64,000 nucleotides of DNA from Candidatus Obscuribacterales bacterium (GCA_019750335.1 JAIEOQ010000004.1:397112-461111); one strand, 5' to 3'; shown: positions 53,065 through 62,529, numbered from the stretch's first letter. The notes: generated from the sequence alone by a model not told the origin. Numbers and translations: made by a program.

Positions 53065-53844
53065 TTAGAAGTTCATTCCGCCGTCGGTGATAATCGTTTG
53101 TCCGGTTACCCAGCGACCGTCATCGGAGGCAAGGAAAGCAACCACGGCCGCGATATCGTTGGGCTGACCAACTCTGCCAAGGGCGGTTTTGGCAATGAAT
53201 GCCGCTTTGGCTTCTTCCGACATACCGGCATTGTACATATCGCTTTCGGTGGTACCGGGGGCGACACCGTTAACGGTTATTTTCCGTCCGCCAAGTTCTT
53301 GGGCCCAGATGCGGGTAAGAACATCGAGAGCGCCTTTAGTTGCCGAATAAACGCTGGCCCCAGGCAAATTGGCTTTTGCTGCAACTGAGGAAATATTGAT
53401 GATGCGACCGCCGTCGGGTATCTTTTTCAATGCTTCAACGGTGGTGGCAATTACACCTTTGACGTTGACGTCAAATACACGTTCGTAATGATCGAGTTCG
53501 ATTTGATCGACCGGGGCTGATTCAAATACGCCGGCGTTGTTGACCAGAATATCTATTTTGCCGGCAGCTTTCACGACTTCATCAACAAGCTTTTTGCTTT
53601 CTTCTTTGGAAGAAGCGTTTGCTTTGAAGGCTAACGCTCCGACGCCGAGTTTGGCGATTTGAGCGACAACTTCGTCGGCAGCTTTTTTATTGTTGTTGTA
53701 GCTGATAGCAACTGTGGCTCCTTCTTCGGCCAGGCGCAGAGCGATGCCGGCGCCGATGCCGCGCGAGCCGCCTGTAACGAGAGCGACTTTACCAGCCAGT
53801 CTCTTTTTTGTTTCTGCTTCCGATTTTGTTTGAAGAGCAGTCAT
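53065..53844 (-). CDS. Short-chain dehydrogenase/reductase (259 aa, FabG-like)
   Basis: Classical SDR: cofactor motif TGGSRGIGAG, NNAG at residues ~95-98, SSV catalytic serine segment, YSATK (Y-x-x-x-K), and PG-T after it. A C-terminal GxxxQ...DGGMNF end is typical. NAD(P)-dependent oxidoreduction of an unknown substrate. ATG at 53844 follows GGAG by eight bases. It lies 63 bp after the LRV protein gene on the same strand, so both are probably transcribed from the TetR-type operator at 54336. Confidence 0.88.
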   Translation of the reverse strand: MTALQTKSEAETKKRLAGKVALVTGGSRGIGAGIALRLAEEGATVAISYNNNKKAADEVVAQIAKLGVGALAFKANASSKEESKKLVDEVVKAAGKIDILVNNAGVFESAPVDQIELDHYERVFDVNVKGVIATTVEALKKIPDGGRIINISSVAAKANLPGASVYSATKGALDVLTRIWAQELGGRKITVNGVAPGTTESDMYNAGMSEEAKAAFIAKTALGRVGQPNDIAAVVAFLASDDGRWVTGQTIITDGGMNF

Positions 53845-53907
53845 GAAATATCTCCTTTTATGTTTAGTCGGTGAGTATATAGTCATTGGTTTAGATTTGG
53901 GTTAAGG

Positions 53908-54312
53908 TTAGGCGGCGAATTTGAGCATCGGTTCATGAGCTAAGCGTGACAATGTTTTAGCGGCGCGATTAGCGACGTAAGGATTTTCATCGTCGGCAAG
54001 CAAATGAAGAATGCTTTTAGGCATGTGGTGATTTTCGGCCAGTGCATAACGCACGTCGGGATCTTGGTCGAGGGCAAGTTGGGTGAGGAACATCCTTGGC
54101 ACTGTGGTGTTGTGAGCAAGGCTGAGGCGAACAAAGCTGTTTGCGTCGTTGAGGAGCTTTACCAAGGTGCGTAGAGGCGTAGAGCTGTGTTCGGCGACGC
54201 GTGCACGCACGTTTGGCTCCGGTGATTGGGCGAATTTGCACAGCATTCTTGGCGGTGTTTGCGGATTGCCGGCAAGCAAATATTCGGTGGTGGTTTGTTT
54301 TAAGGTGTACAT
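53908..54312 (-). CDS. LRV-repeat protein under TetR-type operator (134 aa)
   Basis: Repeats with pattern VRxxxAxxxxTP...LxxLxxD (NVRARVAEHSSTPLRTLVKL, FVRLSLAHNTTVPRMFLTQL, DVRYALAENHHMPKSILHLL), an all-helical binding solenoid like the 48145-48618 protein. AAGGGG lies about nine bases before the ATG. A perfect copy of the 16-bp TetR-type palindrome starts 24 bp upstream, so this small protein belongs to the same regulon as the efflux pump. Function unknown. Confidence 0.75.
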   Translation of the reverse strand: MYTLKQTTTEYLLAGNPQTPPRMLCKFAQSPEPNVRARVAEHSSTPLRTLVKLLNDANSFVRLSLAHNTTVPRMFLTQLALDQDPDVRYALAENHHMPKSILHLLADDENPYVANRAAKTLSRLAHEPMLKFAA

Positions 54313-54335
54313 GGTTCTATCCCCTTGAATTGTAG

Positions 54336-54351
54336 TAGACCGGTCGGTCTA
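54336..54351 (-). promoter_or_regulatory. TetR-type operator upstream of LRV-SDR genes
   Basis: TAGACCGGTCGGTCTA, a palindrome with central GT. A TACAAT -10 lies directly next to it (54329-54334) but no good -35. Same sequence as at 56657 and 59958. Confidence 0.75.
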
Positions 54352-54388
54352 AGCGTGGTGCACGAAAAGGTCTGCAAAGGCTTCGTGC

Positions 54389-54988
54389 CTAAGCTTTGAG
54401 AATTTCTCCAAAAATCATGTCTATGCAAACGTCGAGGGGTTCAGTGTTTTGTACTGTTTTAGCCCGCATGACGGCGCCGCTCCAAGCGGCAGAAAAGAAT
54501 TCGGCTAACTCTTGAGCCGATTTATTGTTTTTGATCTCGCCGGATTTCTGTCCTTCATCGATGCAGGCGGCGAACATATCGCGCCATTTAGCCATGACTT
54601 TGGACAACTCTTTGCGTAAGACTTCGCTCTGGTCAGCCATCTCTTGGCTTAAGTTACCGATCAGGCAGCCTCTACGGCATTCTCTGGCGGCAAGAGTAGC
54701 CTTGGAGGTTTCGCAGTATGTTCTTAAACGCTCAAGTGGCGTTTGTTGCGGATTGCGCAAGGTGCGCATCAAATTAGCGGCATAAGTAACATCGAAATGA
54801 TGGATGATCTCGACGGCATAGTTTTCTTTGCTGTCGAAATAGTGATAGAAGGAGCCTTTAGGTACGCTCAAAGCGTTGAGTATTTCTTGGATGCCTGTGT
54901 TTGTGTAACCCTTTTCAAACATCATTTCCATGCCGACTTCAAGTAAGGCTGTTTTGGTTTCTTGTTTAGTGGCTACTTTCGGACTCAT
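54389..54988 (-). CDS. TetR/AcrR-family transcriptional regulator (199 aa)
   Basis: N-terminal HTH: KTALLEVGMEMMFEKGYTNTGIQEILNALSVPKGSFYHYFDSKENY, with the recognition helix in VPKGSFYHYF. The ligand domain (YCETSKATLAARECRRGCLIGNLSQEMA) is of the TetR_C_16/AcrR YcdC-like sort with two Cys, possibly redox- or electrophile-responsive (inference). Its promoter contains the same palindrome, so autoregulation is likely. Controls the LRV-SDR unit, fusion protein and RND pump by operator identity. Confidence 0.9.
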   Translation of the reverse strand: MSPKVATKQETKTALLEVGMEMMFEKGYTNTGIQEILNALSVPKGSFYHYFDSKENYAVEIIHHFDVTYAANLMRTLRNPQQTPLERLRTYCETSKATLAARECRRGCLIGNLSQEMADQSEVLRKELSKVMAKWRDMFAACIDEGQKSGEIKNNKSAQELAEFFSAAWSGAVMRAKTVQNTEPLDVCIDMIFGEILKA

Positions 54989-55030
54989 TGCTCTTTACCT
55001 TTTTTCTGCCGTTCAGCAGTTGATGTTATT

Positions 55031-55059
55031 AGAATAGACCGGTCGGTCGAATCTGTCAA
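55031..55059 (-). promoter_or_regulatory. tetR promoter with operator in the spacer
   Basis: Leftward TTGACA (55054-55059), 17-bp spacer, TATTCT (55031-55036). The palindrome TAGACCGGTCGGTCGA (55035-55050, one mismatch) fills the spacer, so repressor and polymerase cannot bind together. Confidence 0.8.
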
Positions 55060-55105
55060 GTCTCAGAATACCTAGTTTTTCATTATATAGCCCTTTTTAT
55101 TTTGC

Positions 55106-56530
55106 CTAGCGCTCTTCTGAAACTTTTGTGCCGTCGACAAGAGTATCTTTGGGATTAACAACGACAGTCTCGTTTTGGGAAAGCCCGCTTTTAACTTCAA
55201 TTTCGTTGCCTAAATCTTCGCCAAGCTGAACTTTATTGAAATGAATCTGATGATTGCTGGCAACGGTTACTACTTGCGGACCCTCGGCGCGATTGATCAA
55301 AGCATTTGCCGGTATAAGCAATAAGTTGCTAGGGCGTGGCACTTTGAAAGAAACGTCGGCATACATGCCTGGGGCTAAAGTCAAAGCCGAATTATCTATA
55401 TGTATCTCAGTGCGTAATGTGCGGGCTACCGGATCGAGAGCGACCGAGGTGCGGGCGACTTTACCGTTAAAAGTGCGGTCCGGAAATTCTTTCAATTTAA
55501 TTTCGACAGTTTGACCGGCGCGCACTCCTTTTGAAGCGTACTGCGGTACGTCGACAAACACTTTCACTGTATCGATGCGAGCGATTCTATAAATAGGAGA
55601 TTTGGAACTTTCGCTACCTGATGTTACTAACATGCCTTGATCGAAATTGCGTTCGGTGACTACGCCGGCAAAAGGGCTGACAACATTTTGAAAATTGCTT
55701 TCGGTTTGCGAGCGTTGTTCGTGAGCGCGAGCGGCAGCTATGGTGGCATCACTGACATTTATGTTAGCGCGCTCGGCTTTTAGTTTAGCTGCGGCGGCAA
55801 GCACATCCGATTGTGCTGCGCGTATGTTATCCAGAGCCGCTTCTTTTGCGGCGCTTGTGGTTTTGTAGCGTGTTTCTTTCTCTTCCACATCTTGAATTGA
55901 AACAGCACCTTGCTGACCTAAAACTTTGAAGCGCAAATAAGTTGAATAAGCAAATTTTTGCTCGCTTTCACGCTCGACTAAATTGGCTTGCGCTTGTGAA
56001 AGCTCGGCGCGAGCATGATCCAAATCGGCTTGAGCACGATCGCGATTGGCTTCGCTTTGGGCCTTTTCGGCTACTTTACTTAAAACCTGGGCTTGAGCTT
56101 CAATACGACTTTGGTCTATTTCCGGTGTTTCGATATGAGCTAGGAGCTGACCGGCGGTAACTCGATCGCCGATGTCCACTAAGCGTTTATCTATATATCC
56201 GTTTGCTCGAGCGTAAACCGGAGTTTCCAGAACCGCCTCAATGTTGCCTGGTAATTTCAGTGCGATTTCGCTGCCCGCAGATTTTACTTGGGCGACTGAA
56301 ACTTGAGGCAATTGATGGACGGTTTTTTGGTAACTTGTTTCAAGCTCTTGTGATTGCATGAGGCGCGGAACAATACCGATCGGTAAAATGAGCGACATGG
56401 CAAAGCCGGATATGCTCATCAGACGGGTAAAACCATGACGTTGACGCTGGCTTGCTTTAGCTTTTTCAGTTAGCAACGGCAGTGCCTTTTGTTCGTTTGT
56501 GGCTTTTTCAAAGACTGCTTGCTCAGACAT
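55106..56530 (-). CDS. HlyD/AcrA-type membrane fusion protein of RND pump (474 aa)
   Basis: N-terminal ~35 residues cytoplasmic, one membrane helix (LMSISGFAMSLILPIGIV), lipoyl halves (VYARANGYIDKRLVDIGDRV and NVVSPFAGVVTERNFDQGMLV) around a long alpha-hairpin (QSEANRDRAQADLDHARAEL), then beta-barrel (VKVFVDVPQYASKGVRAGQ) and membrane-proximal domains. Periplasmic adaptor for the pump at 56751-59912. ATG at 56530 follows GGAG by eight bases; it has its own promoter, so the pair is not one operon despite adjacency. No outer-membrane channel gene is seen. Confidence 0.92.
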   Translation of the reverse strand: MSEQAVFEKATNEQKALPLLTEKAKASQRQRHGFTRLMSISGFAMSLILPIGIVPRLMQSQELETSYQKTVHQLPQVSVAQVKSAGSEIALKLPGNIEAVLETPVYARANGYIDKRLVDIGDRVTAGQLLAHIETPEIDQSRIEAQAQVLSKVAEKAQSEANRDRAQADLDHARAELSQAQANLVERESEQKFAYSTYLRFKVLGQQGAVSIQDVEEKETRYKTTSAAKEAALDNIRAAQSDVLAAAAKLKAERANINVSDATIAAARAHEQRSQTESNFQNVVSPFAGVVTERNFDQGMLVTSGSESSKSPIYRIARIDTVKVFVDVPQYASKGVRAGQTVEIKLKEFPDRTFNGKVARTSVALDPVARTLRTEIHIDNSALTLAPGMYADVSFKVPRPSNLLLIPANALINRAEGPQVVTVASNHQIHFNKVQLGEDLGNEIEVKSGLSQNETVVVNPKDTLVDGTKVSEER

Positions 56531-56652
56531 TTTTCTGCTCCAATTTGCAATCGAAAGCCTGCTGAACTTGCATATATGCTGCAAGCGCAGAGCGGCGGCA
56601 AGTAAGCTTGCCTTTTCCTTGTTGAATGACTTTGTTTGAACTCGATACTAAT

Positions 56653-56681
56653 AGAATAGACCGGTCGGTCTAAGCTGTCAA
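56653..56681 (-). promoter_or_regulatory. Fusion-protein promoter with TetR-type operator
   Basis: Leftward TTGACA (56676-56681), 17-bp spacer, TATTCT (56653-56658). Perfect palindrome TAGACCGGTCGGTCTA at 56657-56672 overlaps spacer and -10. Confidence 0.82.
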
Positions 56682-56750
56682 CCCTTTTGGCGATGAATTA
56701 ACAAAATGAAGAATTTTTAGGCGCTGGTGGGCTTTTCATTTTCCGAAATC

Positions 56751-59700
56751 TTAGGTTTGAGCCGCTAGCTCGGATGTATTTTTCTTGGCGCGGGTCAAAC
56801 TAAAAGCAACCGGTACGAAGAAAAGAGTAAATAAAGTAGCAATTGAAAGACCGCCGATAACGGCTCGTCCTAGAGGGGCGTTCTGCTCGCCTCCTTCGCC
56901 TAGACCAATTGCCATTGGAATCATGCCGATGACCATTGCCAGTGCGGTCATTATTACGGGGCGCAATCTGGTTTTACCAGCTTGAATCGCAGCGGAGCGG
57001 GCATCAAGCCCTTCGTCCAATTTTTCGTTGGCGAAAGTAACCATAAGGATACTGTTGGCTGTGGCTACACCGATACTCATGATGGCACCCATTAATGAAG
57101 GCACATTGAAAGTGGTAGTGGTGAGAAACAACATCCAAATAATGCCGGCAGCAGCTCCAGGTAATGCGGTGATGATAATTAAGGGGTCGGTCCAACTTTG
57201 GAAATTGATTACCATTAATAGATAAACAAGCAAAATTGCACCAATAAAACCGATGCCTAATTTGAAGAAAGCGGTGTCCATGCTTTCAACAATGCCACGG
57301 ATAATTATTTGATTGCCTGGCTTCAAGCGCGGTTTATATTGGTCGACAATTTTTTGTATGTCTTGGGATACACCACCAAGATCGCGCGATTGTACATTGG
57401 CATAAATATCGTACACTGGCTGTACATTGAAATGGTTGATTACACCTGTACCTTGGGCTCGCTCGACCGTAGCGACGTTACCGAGTAATTGAGCTTGATC
57501 CGTAGCGCCTTTAGTTGAAAGAGGCGTTTTCAATATTTCGTCTATTGAATTTACTTTGTATTGAGGCGTTTGAATGGCAAGAAAATATTGAATGCCACTT
57601 AGCGGATCCACCCAATAGTTAGGTGTAACTTGTGTGTTGGAGCTCAAAGAAACAAGCACATCATTGGCAACATCGCGCTGAGTTAAGCCAAAGCGAGCAG
57701 CCCGTGCGCGGTCTACAGTCAGTTTTAATTGTGGAGCGTCGACTTCCTGATGCAAATGTACGTCGGCGGCACCTTTAACTTTGCGTACTTTTTCAATTAT
57801 CTCTTTGGCGATTTGCAAATTCTCTTGTTTGTTATAACCGGCAACACGAATATCGATTGGTGCCGGCAAGCCGAAGCTCAAAATTTGATTGACAATATCG
57901 GCTGGTTGATAATAAAAAGTCAGATCCGGAAATTTGTCGTTAAGTGCGGTGCGCACACGCTTCATATATTCAGGTGTTGAATGAGCACGATGATGTTTCA
58001 GTGAAACAAGTATTTCACCGTCAGCCGTGCCGATTGTAGCGCTATCGCCAAAAGCTTGGTTGAAATTTTCTGCTGGTACGCCGATGTTATCGATGAGCAA
58101 AGCAATCTCTTCTGGTGGTATCACTTTGCGAATCTCGGCTTCGACGTCGGAGAAAATTTGCTCGGTGCGTTCGATGCGGGTGCCACTTGGTGCTTTAACA
58201 TGAAGTCTGAATTGACCGGCATCAACTAGCGGAAAAAAATCGCGCCCGACAAAAGGTAACAAGCATAAACCGCTAATAAAAATAAATGTAGCCAAGCAGA
58301 CAATTGCCCAGGGCAGGTCTAATGCCCAGCGCAATCCATCCAAATAAAAGCGGCGAAATACTTCAAACTTTTCGTTGAACCAATCATGAAAGCTTTGAAA
58401 TACATTTTTATTGTTTGAGTCGTGCTGCTCAAGTTCGCTCTTGAGCATATATTTGACCATTACCGGTACTAAAGTTCGCGAAAGTATATAAGAAGCAAAA
58501 ACAGCAAATACGACCGCCAGAGCAAATGGTACGAACAAATAACGCGACGGTCCTTCGAGCAAAACAACCGGCACAAATACAATACAAATAGCGGCGGTGG
58601 CAACAAATGCTGGCACGGCTATTTGCTCGGCACCATCTAAAATAGCTGTTTTCAAATCTTTGCCCATGGCAATATTGCGATGGATGTTTTCAATTTCAAC
58701 TGTGGCGTCGTCAACTAAAATACCGATTGCCAGAGCCAAGCCGCCAAGGGTCATAATATTCAATGACATGCCTAAAGCGCTGAGCATGATAATTGAGCTC
58801 AGTATTGAAAGCGGAATTGAAACAAGCACAATGAGCGTGCTGCGCCAGCTGCCTAAAAACAAAAGGATCATGGCGCCGGTTAAACAAGCGGCAAGTATGC
58901 CTTCGTGAATGACATTGTCGACTGCTGCTTTGACAAATATCGATTGATCGAAAAGCTCAGCAATCTTCATGCCTGGCGGTGCTGCTGCTTGTAGAGTCGG
59001 CACCATACTTTTAATTTTATCGACTATGTCTAATGTAGAAACAGCGCCGTTTTTTAAAATAGTCACAAGTACCGAGCGCGAACCTTCGCTACGTACTATG
59101 TTCTGTTGGACGGCATAACCATCGCGTACATGTGCGACGTCGCGAATAAATACGACTTTACCGTTTACTAGTTTAATCGGCAAATCACCGATAGCTTCAA
59201 TTGCTTCCGGTGTATTGTTCAATAGAACGCGATAATCAGTATTGCCAATCTTAGCTTTACCCGAGGGCAGCGCTAAGCTTTGAGCGTTGATAGCATCGTT
59301 CACATCGCGTGGTGACAATCCTTTTGATTGCAAAGCCATTGGGTCAATATCAATCATTATTTGACGGACTTTGCCACCATAAGGCGCAGGCAATGTTGTA
59401 CCCTGCACCACTGCCAGTGCTTGACGAATACGAAAAATGCCATAGTCGTAAAGTTGAGCTTCGCTCAATGTTTTACTGTTTAGTGACAATTGAATAATCG
59501 GTACTGAGGCTGCCGTATAACGCAAAATAATTGGTGGTTGAACACCTGGCGGCATGCGACGCAAAATGGCTTGTGAAACAGCTGTCGCTTGAGCCATTGC
59601 TGATTCGACATTGGCGCCCGGATGGAAATAAAGACGAATTACAGCAAGCCCGTCGAGAGTTTGTGACTCCATTGATTTGACGTCTTTGACGTTGGCCGAT

Positions 59701-59912
59701 AACGAATATTCACTATAAATAGTAAGGCGGCGTTCGAACTCTTCGGCAGGCAAGCCGTTGTATGTCCAGATCACGCTGATTACAGGAATATTGATATCAG
59801 GAAAAATGTCGACTGGGGTATTGCGAATAGAAGTGATACCCATGATCAATATAAAGATAGCCATGACCACGAAAGTGTATGGTCGGTCTAAGGCCAGTTT
59901 GACTACCCACAT
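56751..59912 (-). CDS. RND (AcrB/HAE1-like) multidrug efflux pump, complete (1053 aa)
   Basis: Full-length RND transporter: first TM helix (PYTFVVMAIFILIMGI), two periplasmic porter/docking loops, and the two six-helix clusters. VDIFPDINIPVISVIW and AEEFERRLTIYSEY are N-terminal family segments; GILVDDATVEIENIHRN is the TM4 proton-relay region with two Asp, and a matching motif lies in the C-terminal half (GVATANSILMVTFANE). Exports drugs or metabolites with the HlyD-type adaptor next to it. Own promoter and TetR-type operator upstream. Confidence 0.95.
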   Translation of the reverse strand: MWVVKLALDRPYTFVVMAIFILIMGITSIRNTPVDIFPDINIPVISVIWTYNGLPAEEFERRLTIYSEYSLSANVKDVKSMESQTLDGLAVIRLYFHPGANVESAMAQATAVSQAILRRMPPGVQPPIILRYTAASVPIIQLSLNSKTLSEAQLYDYGIFRIRQALAVVQGTTLPAPYGGKVRQIMIDIDPMALQSKGLSPRDVNDAINAQSLALPSGKAKIGNTDYRVLLNNTPEAIEAIGDLPIKLVNGKVVFIRDVAHVRDGYAVQQNIVRSEGSRSVLVTILKNGAVSTLDIVDKIKSMVPTLQAAAPPGMKIAELFDQSIFVKAAVDNVIHEGILAACLTGAMILLFLGSWRSTLIVLVSIPLSILSSIIMLSALGMSLNIMTLGGLALAIGILVDDATVEIENIHRNIAMGKDLKTAILDGAEQIAVPAFVATAAICIVFVPVVLLEGPSRYLFVPFALAVVFAVFASYILSRTLVPVMVKYMLKSELEQHDSNNKNVFQSFHDWFNEKFEVFRRFYLDGLRWALDLPWAIVCLATFIFISGLCLLPFVGRDFFPLVDAGQFRLHVKAPSGTRIERTEQIFSDVEAEIRKVIPPEEIALLIDNIGVPAENFNQAFGDSATIGTADGEILVSLKHHRAHSTPEYMKRVRTALNDKFPDLTFYYQPADIVNQILSFGLPAPIDIRVAGYNKQENLQIAKEIIEKVRKVKGAADVHLHQEVDAPQLKLTVDRARAARFGLTQRDVANDVLVSLSSNTQVTPNYWVDPLSGIQYFLAIQTPQYKVNSIDEILKTPLSTKGATDQAQLLGNVATVERAQGTGVINHFNVQPVYDIYANVQSRDLGGVSQDIQKIVDQYKPRLKPGNQIIIRGIVESMDTAFFKLGIGFIGAILLVYLLMVINFQSWTDPLIIITALPGAAAGIIWMLFLTTTTFNVPSLMGAIMSIGVATANSILMVTFANEKLDEGLDARSAAIQAGKTRLRPVIMTALAMVIGMIPMAIGLGEGGEQNAPLGRAVIGGLSIATLFTLFFVPVAFSLTRAKKNTSELAAQT

Positions 59913-59953
59913 AATTTGATCCGCCTATGACTTTTTCCTAACCCAATTCGCCT

Positions 59954-59983
59954 ATAATAGACCGGTCGGTCTAGTTGTGTCAA
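59954..59983 (-). promoter_or_regulatory. RND pump promoter with TetR-type operator
   Basis: Leftward TTGACA (59978-59983), 18-bp spacer, TATTAT (59954-59959), with perfect TAGACCGGTCGGTCTA at 59958-59973 in the spacer. Confidence 0.82.
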
Positions 59984-60091
59984 GTCACTCAAAATTCGTT
60001 TTAGCAATCTAAAATTTGGGCACTGGTGGTGCTTAGAACTTTAACCGTTATCGGTTGAGCTTCAGCGGAGAAATCCCTTGACTACGTCGGT

Positions 60092-60490
60092 CTAGCCAAT
60101 TAGCCGGGCCAATGCGCTGGCATTTAATGATTCATAAGGTATAAAAAGACTGGTGTTATCGACTTGAAGTTTTAGTGAATCGTCGATTTTTTGAACATTA
60201 CTAATTGCCGACCAGGGAATTTGTAGCGGCTTACCTATAAAGGATATTGCCGAACGCAAATAAAGATATTCGGCTGTTGTGCCGATATACAAAGCCTTAT
60301 TGAACATGAGCATATCCAGTGAAACTGTTTTGCTTCTTTGCCATTGACCAGTAAAAGGCTGGAGCATCGGATAAAGTCTTGCTAGACGTTGCCAGTCCTT
60401 AGCTATAAACATCATAGAGAGTATGGCGATAAAGGGACCGATTAAAGCAACGATAAAACCTGTTTGGTGAGCACTAAAAAATTCGTTCAA
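60092..60490 (-). CDS. Small membrane-anchored protein next to the restriction endonuclease gene (132 aa)
   Basis: One N-terminal hydrophobic helix (FIVALIGPFIAILSMMFIA), then a soluble domain with PH-like strands (LYIGTTAEYLYLRSAISFIG, LQIPWSAISNVQKIDDSLKL, NTSLFIPYES). TTG start six bases after AGGAG. Begins 9 bp after the endonuclease gene stop, so co-transcribed with it. Family not recognised beyond the PH-like impression. Confidence 0.65.
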   Translation of the reverse strand: MNEFFSAHQTGFIVALIGPFIAILSMMFIAKDWQRLARLYPMLQPFTGQWQRSKTVSLDMLMFNKALYIGTTAEYLYLRSAISFIGKPLQIPWSAISNVQKIDDSLKLQVDNTSLFIPYESLNASALARLIG

Positions 60491-60499
60491 AATAAGCTC

Positions 60500-61459
60500 C
60501 TACCAAATTGCTGTGAAGGTTTGTAGATTGTTCGGTCTGCCCACTAAATTTATATCGAACTTGAGTGATGTCTCAACCATTGTACTTGCATTATGCAAAC
60601 GGAAAGATAATTGCCAGCCGGCATCGCAAATCATATCCAGAGTAGTCGTGCTTATCTCGTTGCCTGTACGTTTGAAATCAAGCTCGACGACACGGGTCGG
60701 TAATTTCAGTTTGTCCAGCTTCCCTTCCGGTTGCAGTCCGCGAGCGGCTGTATTTAAGCTGCCGTTGAAATTGAACACTTGCACTTTAGTTTGTTTTTTC
60801 AGTTTGATTACTTTGTAAAAGTCTTGAGTGCCGATTAAATAAGAAACCAGAGATTTTGCCACTAATCCGGGAGTTCGCTTTTCCATGGAATTGATCTCGT
60901 TTTGAAAAGCAACCAAAATCGGTTTATAGATTGTTGTGTCTTTGTCCGGTACTTGAGACCAAGCAAGTTTGTTATTTTTCAGCTCTTGCAAGCGCTCAAA
61001 AATCGGTATGATGGCAGCAAAATATTGCTCTGAACAAGGCACTCCAAGCCATTTCTGTCCGAAATCAATTTTGTTTGAAAGACGCGAATGTTTTAAAGCC
61101 TCATGTTGATTCTTGGCCGAGATTCCAATTTCCCAGTTTTGTTCAGGCACTGAAATAATGATGTCGCGTACGTCACCTAAGCCACCGGCTTGATCTGACT
61201 GCAAAGCTAAAAGAATGGCTTGCTTTCCTTGTTGCGCTAATACAAGCTGAGGCTCAAATCGAAGCAGCATTTGTGCGGCGGCATCACCGGCAAGCAAGTT
61301 ATTCTCTTGATGTGTAGCTTCAAGACAGGCGAAATCTAGAGCCGCGTTTTGCAAAGATGAATTGTCGGTTGCAGTCACATTCTCTTGCCCGATTGCTTTT
61401 TGCAATGAGATTAAGGTTGCGTATTCAAATGCTTTGCCGCTTTGTTTTTGAGTAACCAT
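60500..61459 (-). CDS. HaeIII-type restriction endonuclease-like protein (319 aa)
   Basis: N-terminal QSGKAFEYATLISLQKAI and the central NWEIGISAKNQHEALKHSRLSNKIDFGQKWLGV (seen as EIGISAKNQHEALKHSRLS and IDFGQKWLGV) recall the RE_HaeIII family, in which EI-x-AK-x-x-H is catalytic. The C-terminal beta-rich part (KLPTRVVELDFKRTGNEIS) fits too. HaeIII cuts GGCC. Family call is from memory and by eye. It is divergent from a D12-class adenine methyltransferase with 87 bp between starts. Confidence 0.72.
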   Translation of the reverse strand: MVTQKQSGKAFEYATLISLQKAIGQENVTATDNSSLQNAALDFACLEATHQENNLLAGDAAAQMLLRFEPQLVLAQQGKQAILLALQSDQAGGLGDVRDIIISVPEQNWEIGISAKNQHEALKHSRLSNKIDFGQKWLGVPCSEQYFAAIIPIFERLQELKNNKLAWSQVPDKDTTIYKPILVAFQNEINSMEKRTPGLVAKSLVSYLIGTQDFYKVIKLKKQTKVQVFNFNGSLNTAARGLQPEGKLDKLKLPTRVVELDFKRTGNEISTTTLDMICDAGWQLSFRLHNASTMVETSLKFDINLVGRPNNLQTFTAIW

Positions 61460-61546
61460 ATTTGTCGTGTTTTATCTGACAAACATGAGTTTATCCCATT
61501 GAACTTTTTATCGTTCAAATCCTGGCAAGGGGTTATTATTGGAGCT

Positions 61547-62428
61547 ATGAATAGAGCTGCGCAAACGCTTCCCGCAAAAGCTGTTAATGGCGCCGCAAGT
61601 ACCCTTGAGGTATTTGCGAAGGATAGATATCGTTCGCCTTTGCGATATCCCGGCGGTAAGCAAAAAGCTATCGAACAAATAGCGTTGGTTTTCCCTAAAT
61701 CAGCTCGTGAATATCGTGAGCCGATGGTCGGCGGCGGTAGTGTATACCTGCATGCCAAGACTATCGGGCTTGCTAAGCGCTATTGGATAAACGATAAGTT
61801 TAAAGAGCTTGTTTCGTTCTGGCAGACAGTCCAGGACAAAGACACTTGTGCCAGGCTGGTTAAAGACCTGGAGAGTCTGCGTTCGAGTTTTTCTTCGGCG
61901 CAAGAAATAAAAAAATATTTTCTCAGAGCACGTCTGCAAGAGCCAGAGACTGAATATGAAGAAGCGCTGCTCTTTTTCTTTTTCAATCGAGTTACTTTCT
62001 CCGGCACAACAAGAGCCGGCGGCTTTTCCAGCTCAGCCAGTATGCGCCGTTTTACAGCTTCGTCCATTGAGCGGCTCGTGCCCATGCCTTGCGCCCTTGA
62101 AGGTACTGAGATTACCAATTTGGATTTTGAAAGCGTAATTAAAAAACCAGGCAAAGAGGTATTTATCTTTCTTGACCCGCCTTATTTCACTGCTACTAAG
62201 CTGTACGGGCATGGGGGCAGTTTACACTCATTTGACCATGAAAAATTGGCTCATCTTCTACAAAAGTCATCTCACAAATTCCTAATTACTTATGATGATT
62301 GCGATGCCATACGCAAGCTTTATAAATGGGCGAATATTAAAAACTGGTCGCTCCAGTACGGAATGAACAACTGCAATCTTGAGCGCGAAAGCAAAATCGG
62401 CGCAGAGCTTTTCATATCTAACTATTAG
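61547..62428 (+). CDS. D12-class DNA adenine-N6 methyltransferase (Dam-like, 293 aa)
   Basis: RSPLRYPGGKQKAIEQI (motif X/I start), REPMVGGGSVYLHA (motif I, with VGGGS), INDKFKELVSFWQTV, and catalytic DPPYF in FIFLDPPYFTATKLYGHGG. Type II methyltransferase of alpha group. ATG at 61547 with GGAG very close (two bases); the frame continues 35 codons upstream into the control region. Its partner is the HaeIII-like gene by position. Confidence 0.87.
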   Translation: MNRAAQTLPAKAVNGAASTLEVFAKDRYRSPLRYPGGKQKAIEQIALVFPKSAREYREPMVGGGSVYLHAKTIGLAKRYWINDKFKELVSFWQTVQDKDTCARLVKDLESLRSSFSSAQEIKKYFLRARLQEPETEYEEALLFFFFNRVTFSGTTRAGGFSSSASMRRFTASSIERLVPMPCALEGTEITNLDFESVIKKPGKEVFIFLDPPYFTATKLYGHGGSLHSFDHEKLAHLLQKSSHKFLITYDDCDAIRKLYKWANIKNWSLQYGMNNCNLERESKIGAELFISNY

Positions 62429-62529
62429 CCTGAAATTCTGACTTTTTCTTCGTAATTCCACGAATTTGACACGAAAGTGCCATATCTTTGCCAGTGTGCT
62501 CTTTGAAACCCGCATGAGGCACTTTACTA

